Positions 9,655 to 12,884 of a stretch of 12,884 bases of DNA are shown here, one piece after another. The notes under the pieces were generated by a model. That model was given only the letters and a program-made list of their open reading frames with translations. It had not been told where the DNA came from and did no database searches. Numbering within the stretch: position 1 is the first letter of the stretch; every line of letters starts with the position of its first letter. Origin of the DNA: an uncultured Clostridia bacterium (GTDB lineage: Bacteria; Bacillota; Clostridia; Oscillospirales; CAG-272); assembly GCA_904501765.1 (NCBI GenBank), contig CAJGCM010000048.1:1-12884 (forward strand), written 5' to 3'. Made by a program: the position numbers and the translations under genes.

Positions 9655-9683
9655 TTGACAAACAAAACAAAGTATGCTATAAT
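9655..9683 (+). promoter_or_regulatory. Promoter for the 9715 gene
   Basis: TTGACA, 17-bp spacer, TGC-TATAAT; followed by AAATACATCAAA. Confidence 0.95.
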
Positions 9684-9714
9684 AAATACATCAAATGAGA
9701 AAGGTAATGATTAA

Positions 9715-10374
9715 ATGTTCGCTGAAAAGACTTTTGCAATTATTGACACAGAAACCCTTGGCGGTGCTGCTCAAACTCGCTGCCCCACTTATCACTGCGC
9801 TGGTATCGCTCTCACCAAGAGAGCCGAAATCAATCGGATTAACATCGTGGTCATCGGCAATCTGCTTTTGGATTCTGCTTTCTACGGCAAGACTAAGAAG
9901 GACTACTACCGGGACTTACTTCGTGACCCTGCAACCATCATTTGTTACAATGAAGCCGAAGCAAAAGAGACCTTTTCTGCTTGGCTTTCTGCCAACAATG
10001 TAGAGTGCGTTTGCGCTCACAACAGCGGTTTCGACTTTCACAAGACTTTCGTTTCTGAATGTGTCGAGGGCATGGAGTTTATCGATACCTGGCAAGCCTT
10101 TTTTGAGACCATCGGCAAATACCGCAAGTACAACAAGTTTTGCTGTGACAACGGCTTTGTCACCAAGAGTGGTAACATCCAGATGACTGCCGAGGTCTGC
10201 TACCGCTTCATTAGTGGCAATGTTGACTTTGTCGAGGAGCACACGGCTCTGTCTGACTGCGAAATCGAGGCAGAAATTCTGCGTGCGGTCTGGGCAACTC
10301 ACCGCAAGTTCACTCGCAATGTTCACAAGGGCGATTCCCCCAATCGCTTTGCAGTTATCAAAGGCAGATTTTAA
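9715..10374 (+). CDS. DEDDh 3'-5' exonuclease (DnaQ/RNase T-like), 219 aa
   Basis: The exonuclease motifs are in order: D11-T-E13 (Exo I) in FAIIDTETLGG, an Asn and D107 in AHNSGFDFHKTF (Exo II), and H176-T-A-L-S-D181 (Exo III, H-x4-D). These residues bind two Mg2+ ions and remove nucleotides from 3' ends of DNA or RNA. At 219 residues it is a stand-alone nuclease, not fused to a polymerase. In phages such enzymes proofread, recycle or degrade nucleic acid; which one applies here is not evident. GAAAGG lies 10 bases before the ATG. The last codons form a 15-bp palindrome around the stop. Confidence 0.92.
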   Translation: MFAEKTFAIIDTETLGGAAQTRCPTYHCAGIALTKRAEINRINIVVIGNLLLDSAFYGKTKKDYYRDLLRDPATIICYNEAEAKETFSAWLSANNVECVCAHNSGFDFHKTFVSECVEGMEFIDTWQAFFETIGKYRKYNKFCCDNGFVTKSGNIQMTAEVCYRFISGNVDFVEEHTALSDCEIEAEILRAVWATHRKFTRNVHKGDSPNRFAVIKGRF

Positions 10375-10388
10375 TCTGCCTTTGATAA
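10355..10388 (+). other. 3'-end hairpin with the stop codon in the loop
   Basis: A perfect 15-bp stem (10355-10369 with 10374-10388) has the loop TTTA containing most of the TAA. The sequence after it is A-rich, not T-rich. Confidence 0.85.
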
Positions 10389-10398
10389 AAAAAAATGC

Positions 10399-10427
10399 TT
10401 GACATGTCAATGATAATGTGCTATAAT
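10399..10427 (+). promoter_or_regulatory. Promoter for the 10458 gene
   Basis: TTGACA, 17-bp spacer, TGC-TATAAT; followed by AAATCCATCAAA. TTGACATGTCAA is itself palindromic at the -35. Confidence 0.95.
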
Positions 10428-10457
10428 AAATCCATCAAAGGAAAGGCGTGAAAAAAA

Positions 10458-10673
10458 ATGAAAGTCATGGTAAAGTATTCCGGAATTGTGGAAACTGCGG
10501 TGGAAGTGGATGATAAGTACGCATCCTTGCGTGGCTTCAATCTTAATCCCAACGAAGAGAGTGAGGCTCTCATGGACGAATTGCTTACTACTCTCTTGCA
10601 GGAGGTTCCTGCCAGCATTGACGAATTCTACGACATTTCTACCGAGGATGGTGAAATTCTTACTGAATTCTAA
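10458..10673 (+). CDS. Acidic hypothetical protein, 71 aa
   Basis: An N-terminal strand pair (MKVMVKYSGIVETAVEVDDK) leads to an Asn/Glu-rich linker and an acidic helix (ESEALMDELLTTLLQEVPAS), then a strand-like end with DGEILTEF. Rich in Glu and Asp with few basic residues. GAAAGGCG precedes the ATG. A single-gene unit between two promoters. Its opening (MKVMVKYSG) is similar in layout to that of the next gene (MKYAVIAEYS), but the rest does not align. Function unknown. Confidence 0.82.
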   Translation: MKVMVKYSGIVETAVEVDDKYASLRGFNLNPNEESEALMDELLTTLLQEVPASIDEFYDISTEDGEILTEF

Positions 10674-10675
10674 AA

Positions 10676-10697
10676 TTGGGGGTTGACAAACCCCCAA
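10676..10697 (+). other. Palindrome with the -35 box in its loop
   Basis: TTGGGGG (10676-10682) pairs with CCCCCAA (10691-10697); the loop TTGACAAA is the -35 region. Strongest of the five. Confidence 0.85.
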
Positions 10698-10711
10698 AAG
10701 TATGCTATAAT
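10683..10711 (+). promoter_or_regulatory. Promoter for the 10758 gene
   Basis: TTGACA, 17-bp spacer, TGC-TATAAT; followed by ACAAATACAAAC. Confidence 0.95.
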
Positions 10712-10757
10712 ACAAATACAAACAAGGGGAAACCCAAAAGAAAGGATTTGATAAACT

Positions 10758-11120
10758 ATGAAGTATGCTGTGATTGCTGAGTACAGTGATGCCAAGGTAA
10801 CCGTGGAAACCAATGATGTAGAGGTGATGTTCCTCGAAGTCGGACAGCACCAAGACTGCAATCATCTCTGCGTCTGCGACGGTACCACTGGTGAAGTGCT
10901 GATGCACACCGGCGACGAACCGTACTGCACCGACGAGTTCGCACTGATGCAGTTGGGCTGGCAGTCTCTCCAGTCCATGGACGAGTCTGAGGAGGTCTGC
11001 GAAAGCCATCCCGAGGTCGTGTGTCTGCCTGGTTTCTGCCCCGACCCCAGTGAGCTGGTGTCCGCTCCCAATGGACTCATTCCCCTGCTTAAGGCTATTG
11101 TCGCCGCCAAGAGCCAGTAA
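10758..11120 (+). CDS. Cys-rich acidic hypothetical protein, 120 aa
   Basis: The first 60 residues look like a beta-rich domain (MKYAVIAEYSDAKVTVETND ... CVCDGTTGEVLM). The second half is acidic and Cys-containing (CESHPEVVCLPGFCPDPSE) and ends in a helix (LIPLLKAIVAAKSQ). Seven Cys in 120 residues (near 34, 38, 40, 57, 81, 89 and 94) could bind a metal, but the spacing fits no family I know. A GAAAGG lies upstream with a longer spacer (about 11 bases). A long antisense frame covers it and is rejected. Function unknown. Confidence 0.82.
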   Translation: MKYAVIAEYSDAKVTVETNDVEVMFLEVGQHQDCNHLCVCDGTTGEVLMHTGDEPYCTDEFALMQLGWQSLQSMDESEEVCESHPEVVCLPGFCPDPSELVSAPNGLIPLLKAIVAAKSQ

Positions 11121-11197
11121 ATCAAAAGCCACTCCGCAAGGGGTGGCTTTTTCATTTGAAATTTTCAGCGTGCTGCCCTCGGTCGTTGGCAGCACGA
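11119..11197 (-). ncRNA. Predicted leftward small RNA, about 79 nt
   Basis: Starts with a perfect 9-bp hairpin (11169-11177 with 11188-11196; loop AACGACCGAG on this strand) 7 nt after its -10. It ends at the GCCACCCC/GGAGTGGC stem, which on this strand is followed by TTTTGATTT. The loop differs from the conserved UGG-CGUG type. Confidence 0.6.
11125..11152. terminator. Bidirectional terminator after the 10758 gene
   Basis: An 11-bp stem (one G-U) with GCAA loop; T-rich on both sides when read in each direction. Confidence 0.92.
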
Positions 11198-11203
11198 ATT
11201 TCT

Positions 11204-11232
11204 ATTATACCATACCCCAGCCAATTTGTCAA
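11204..11232 (-). promoter_or_regulatory. Leftward cluster-boundary promoter
   Basis: On the - strand: TTGACA, 17-bp spacer starting AATTGGCTG, TGG-TATAAT, with upstream TTTGTGCAG. Confidence 0.9.
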
Positions 11233-11297
11233 GAGGAAAACTGCACAAAAAATGCATCACAAAAAATCCCGTATTTGTGCAATTTACCATGTTGACT
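11227..11297. repeat. Divergent promoter module, copy 3 of 3
   Basis: Again 59 bp between -35 boxes. The left arm TTTGTGCAGTTTTCC (- strand) and right arm TTTGTGCAATTTACC are clear inverted copies. Confidence 0.82.
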
Positions 11298-11320
11298 TTT
11301 AGAGTGACCCATGATAAAAT
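11292..11320 (+). promoter_or_regulatory. Promoter for the SprT gene
   Basis: TTGACT, 17-bp spacer starting TTTAG, TGA-TAAAAT, the weakest -10 in the set; start region AATGGTGTCAAGGGG as in the two RNA units. Confidence 0.85.
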
Positions 11321-11379
11321 AATGGTGTCAAGGGGCAAGAGTCCTTTGGTAGAATCACAATGAGGTGGGTGTGTAACCT

Positions 11380-11886
11380 ATGTTTACTTTGGAAATGATT
11401 ACCAATGAACTGGACAAGCTGTCCAATAGTGTCGGTGACAAGTTTGACATTCCCGTGCTCATTAATGCTCGCTTGACCAGAACCCTTGGTCGTGTCATGC
11501 AGACCACTCGCAATGGTCACTGTCGTTCCGAACGGATGGAGTTTTCCAAGCAGCTTCTGGAAACTGCCACCGCCAAGAGCATCAAGAGCGTTATTGAGCA
11601 TGAATGGGCGCATTACTATGTGACTAAAATCACTGGCAAGTACCACGGTCACGATGATGAGTTCAAGAAGGTCTGCGCGATGGTGGGCTGTAGCAATGAC
11701 GCTCCCACTACTGATGTAGAACGGACTGTATCCGAAGAAAAGCTTCACAAGTATGTGGCTTATTGCCCCACTTGCAACGCCCCTGTGGGCTACTTCTCTC
11801 GGATGTGCGCCACTCTTAAGCATCTAGATCGGTGTACTTGCACCAAGTGCGGTGGTGGTGGTCTTTACTTCACCCAGAATTGGTAA
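11380..11886 (+). CDS. SprT-like zinc metalloprotease, 168 aa
   Basis: H74-E-W-A-H78 is the HExxH zinc-protease motif, followed by GKYHGHDDEFKKVC with a likely third zinc ligand (H89 or H91). The C-terminal part has C129-P-T-C132 and C154-T-K-C157, the zinc ribbon found at the end of SprT proteins. Length is typical. SprT/Spartan-type proteases cleave proteins bound or cross-linked to DNA, so a phage copy could clear the genome of bound or cross-linked proteins, or attack host DNA-bound proteins; this is inference. A 60-nt leader with the GTGTCAAGGGG start precedes a GAGGTG ribosome site. A terminator follows. Confidence 0.93.
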   Translation: MFTLEMITNELDKLSNSVGDKFDIPVLINARLTRTLGRVMQTTRNGHCRSERMEFSKQLLETATAKSIKSVIEHEWAHYYVTKITGKYHGHDDEFKKVCAMVGCSNDAPTTDVERTVSEEKLHKYVAYCPTCNAPVGYFSRMCATLKHLDRCTCTKCGGGGLYFTQNW

Positions 11887-11917
11887 AGGATGGATGAAAA
11901 ATTCATCCATCCTTTTT
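11885..11917 (+). terminator. Terminator of the SprT gene
   Basis: Perfect 14-bp stem (11885-11898 with 11902-11915) overlapping the stop codon, then TTTTT. Confidence 0.96.
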
Positions 11918-11929
11918 CAAAAAAAACAC

Positions 11930-11957
11930 TTGACAAATCAGAAATTTGTGCTATAAT
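11930..11957 (+). promoter_or_regulatory. Promoter for the 11998 gene
   Basis: TTGACA, 16-bp spacer, TGC-TATAAT; same core as the 3190 promoter. Confidence 0.95.
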
Positions 11958-11997
11958 AAAGGTACAAAGAACGAAACAAATTAAGGAGATAATTACT

Positions 11998-12243
11998 ATG
12001 GCTACTACTTTTCATCCCTTTACTCTCGCAGAGGTTTACGCATTCGCCGCTGAGCATGGCTATTCTGAAGAACAGGTCACTGTTGAACAGGTTTGCTGTG
12101 AGTGGTCCGAGGACTACGAGCAGGAGCTGGCTTGGCAGTATGAGGTGTCCTTTGGTCATGAGTACACCGAGGTCTGGGAGTGGGTGTTTGATGACTTGGA
12201 CGGCACCGCCGTGGAGTACGAACATTACGAATGGGAAGACTAA
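11998..12243 (+). CDS. Acidic, aromatic hypothetical protein, copy 2, 81 aa
   Basis: Paralogue of the 3258 product, from which it differs mainly in the first 30 residues (four extra residues, FHPFTLAEVYAFAAEHGYSE). It has 22 Asp/Glu and not one Lys or Arg in 81 residues, with 17 aromatic residues. The leader is 93% identical to that of copy 1 while synonymous sites in the shared coding block have changed in about half of the codons, so leader and protein are both preserved. DNA mimicry or binding to a basic host surface is conceivable. Nothing in the sequence identifies a partner. Confidence 0.88.
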   Translation: MATTFHPFTLAEVYAFAAEHGYSEEQVTVEQVCCEWSEDYEQELAWQYEVSFGHEYTEVWEWVFDDLDGTAVEYEHYEWED

Positions 12244-12258
12244 AAATCTTCCCAATTC
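12229..12258 (+). other. 3'-end hairpin with the stop codon in the loop
   Basis: GAAT-GGGAAGA pairs with TCTTCCC-(A)-ATTC, 11 bp with one bulge. No U-tract. Homologous to the hairpin after copy 1 but with base changes in both arms. Confidence 0.75.
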
Positions 12259-12262
12259 CCTC

Positions 12263-12291
12263 TTGACAAAAGACAAAAAGTGTGCTATAAT
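12263..12291 (+). promoter_or_regulatory. Promoter for the 12320 gene
   Basis: TTGACA, 17-bp spacer, TGC-TATAAT; followed by TAAGACACAAAT. Confidence 0.95.
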
Positions 12292-12319
12292 TAAGACACA
12301 AATCAAGGAGGTACAAATC

Positions 12320-12496
12320 ATGGAAGCTATTATGGATGCCATCGATGATGTTTGCGTTTTTTTCGTGGATGGCTTGTTTAACATCACTGAAAAGGTGTTG
12401 CTGTTTATCGGATTCATTATTCGGATTGTCTTTCTGTCCGCAATCCTGCTTGGCATTGGTTTTGTCCTGTTTTTAATCGGTTGCGTAGCCTTGTAA
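12320..12496 (+). CDS. Small membrane protein, 58 aa
   Basis: The first 25 residues are acidic and partly hydrophobic (MEAIMDAIDDVCVFFVDGLF). Residues 26-58 are almost entirely hydrophobic (VLLFIGFIIRIVFLSAILLG, then IGFVLFLIGCVAL) with one Arg at 35 in the middle. This suggests either one long or two short membrane helices. A small holin-like, superinfection-exclusion or membrane-regulating protein is possible; the sequence gives no more. AAGGAGG gives a strong ribosome site 8 bases before the ATG. Its last codons are the 5' arm of a perfect 16-bp palindrome. Confidence 0.83.
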   Translation: MEAIMDAIDDVCVFFVDGLFNITEKVLLFIGFIIRIVFLSAILLGIGFVLFLIGCVAL

Positions 12497-12514
12497 AAAA
12501 CCGATTAAAAACAG
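12467..12514 (+). other. 3'-end hairpin, 16-bp perfect stem, stop codon in the loop
   Basis: CTGTTTTTAATCGGTT (12467-12482) pairs with AACCGATTAAAAACAG (12499-12514). The TAA at 12494-12496 is in the loop. Only A-rich sequence follows. Confidence 0.85.
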
Positions 12515-12524
12515 AAAAAAACTC

Positions 12525-12553
12525 TTGACAAATCTTCTGACACATGATACAAT
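12525..12553 (+). promoter_or_regulatory. Promoter for the 12585 gene
   Basis: TTGACA, 17-bp spacer, TGA-TACAAT; followed by AAAGGTACAAAA. Confidence 0.93.
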
Positions 12554-12584
12554 AAAGGTACAAAAAAGAAAGAGGTAAATGACC

Positions 12585-12767
12585 ATGACTCACACTGAAT
12601 TTATCAAAGCCAATTTTATCGTTCTCGCAGAGGTAGACAACGCAATCCTATTTGATGCTTACGGCGAGATCTGCTGTGAGATCAACGGAAAGCAGTTCGA
12701 CTGCTCTTCTGTGGAAGAATTCTACGAGCTGGTAGAGTTCTTCGGGGATGAAACTTTTGAGGAGTAA
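12585..12767 (+). CDS. Acidic hypothetical protein, 60 aa
   Basis: A helix start (MTHTEFIKANFIVLAEVDNA) leads into a beta hairpin (ILFDAYGEICCEINGKQFDC) and a very acidic helix to the end (SSVEEFYELVEFFGDETFEE). Rich in Glu and Phe with only two Lys. ATG 12585 is preferred over 12579 by the AGAGG spacing of nine bases. It is the last gene before the next leftward boundary element. Function unknown; acidity resembles the 2182, 3258 and 11998 products without sequence similarity. Confidence 0.82.
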   Translation: MTHTEFIKANFIVLAEVDNAILFDAYGEICCEINGKQFDCSSVEEFYELVEFFGDETFEE

Positions 12768-12772
12768 TCCCC
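12744..12772 (+). other. 3'-end hairpin at the stop codon
   Basis: GGGGAT (12744-12749) pairs with ATCCCC (12767-12772). The TAA lies at the base of the loop. No U-tract. Confidence 0.55.
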
Positions 12773-12841
12773 ACATCAAAAATGCCAAAAGCACAGTGTA
12801 ATAACTCTATTAAAAAAGAAACTTTTATTCAATTTGACCGC

Positions 12842-12864
12842 GCGACCACGCTTGTCATGGTCGC
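12842..12864 (-). ncRNA. 5' hairpin of a leftward RNA at the window edge
   Basis: On the - strand GCGACCA pairs with TGGTCGC around a 9-nt loop, beginning 8 nt after the -10 at 12873-12878. The CGTGG of the 3' side recalls the conserved loop, but the UGG part is absent. Confidence 0.5.
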
Positions 12865-12872
12865 TTATTTCC

Positions 12873-12884
12873 ATTATACCATAC
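12873..12884 (-). promoter_or_regulatory. Leftward promoter, cut by the window edge
   Basis: Only TGG-TATAAT of the - strand promoter is inside the window; its -35 should lie about 17 bp beyond the end. Confidence 0.6.

Noticed and set aside
10407..11195. 262-codon ORF on the - strand
   Set aside because: It runs antisense through two + strand genes and their promoters and has no ribosome site; its + strand counterparts have complete signals.
11299..11823. 174-codon ORF on the - strand
   Set aside because: Shadow of the SprT gene; no start signals.
1841..12884. CRISPR array from the spaced repeats
   Set aside because: Repeats are 1.2-4 kb apart and contain promoters and hairpins; no short regular spacers exist.

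Overview
This window looks like an early or accessory region of a large double-stranded DNA phage (or a phage-like element) that infects a Gram-positive host, most likely a Clostridia-type Bacillota. The evidence is indirect. There are 29 supported genes, all on the + strand, most under 110 codons and without recognisable relatives. Each gene or gene pair has its own near-consensus sigma-A promoter and a strong AGGAG/GAGAGG ribosome site. The few recognisable proteins are typical of phage accessory regions: an AbrB-type DNA-binding protein, a T5orf172/GIY-YIG-like protein, a probable winged-helix protein, a HAD phosphatase, zinc ribbons, a DEDDh 3'-5' exonuclease and a SprT-type zinc metalloprotease. 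No structural, packaging or replication-core gene is present, so phage origin is an inference.

Layout. 1-386: AbrB gene, a predicted RNA pseudoknot and a terminator. 387-684: gene-free AT-rich stretch with nested inverted repeats. 685-1784: two promoter-driven gene pairs. 1916-4651: eight promoter-driven single genes, including two very acidic proteins and a coiled-coil protein. 4780-5925: a gene-free stretch of about 1.15 kb with five strong promoters, four structured RNA units and a tRNA-Tyr-like gene, ended by a strong terminator; I read it as a non-coding RNA cassette. 6040-7132: small genes ending in a basic-protein/zinc-ribbon pair. 7276-7446: another promoter with a structured RNA. 7450-9319 and 9418-11152: the recognisable enzymes and more small genes. 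11292-12772: SprT protease, a duplicate of the acidic protein, a small membrane protein and a last small acidic protein.

The most striking feature is the transcription architecture. I count 32 rightward promoters. All have a TGN extended -10, nearly all have 17-bp spacing, and most continue into a shared start region of the type AAGGTACAAA. Gene clusters are separated by a second, leftward element: a near-consensus promoter firing against the genes, whose transcript would begin 7-8 nt downstream directly in a GC-rich hairpin. Six such units (five complete, one cut by the window edge) fit this geometry, a seventh is diverged, and an eighth has the hairpin without a promoter. Four of the hairpins share the loop UGG(N2-4)CGUG on different but complementary stems. 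Three modules keep exactly 59 bp between the leftward and rightward -35 boxes, with an inverted TTTGTGCA-type box in front of each. At several gene ends the -35 box of the next promoter sits in the loop of a G/C palindrome, and at many gene ends the stop codon sits in the loop of a hairpin without a U-tract.

How the parts work together is inference. The strong individual promoters suggest simultaneous high-level expression of many small host-acting proteins and RNAs early in infection. The leftward hairpin RNAs may be small regulatory RNAs or antisense insulators between clusters.
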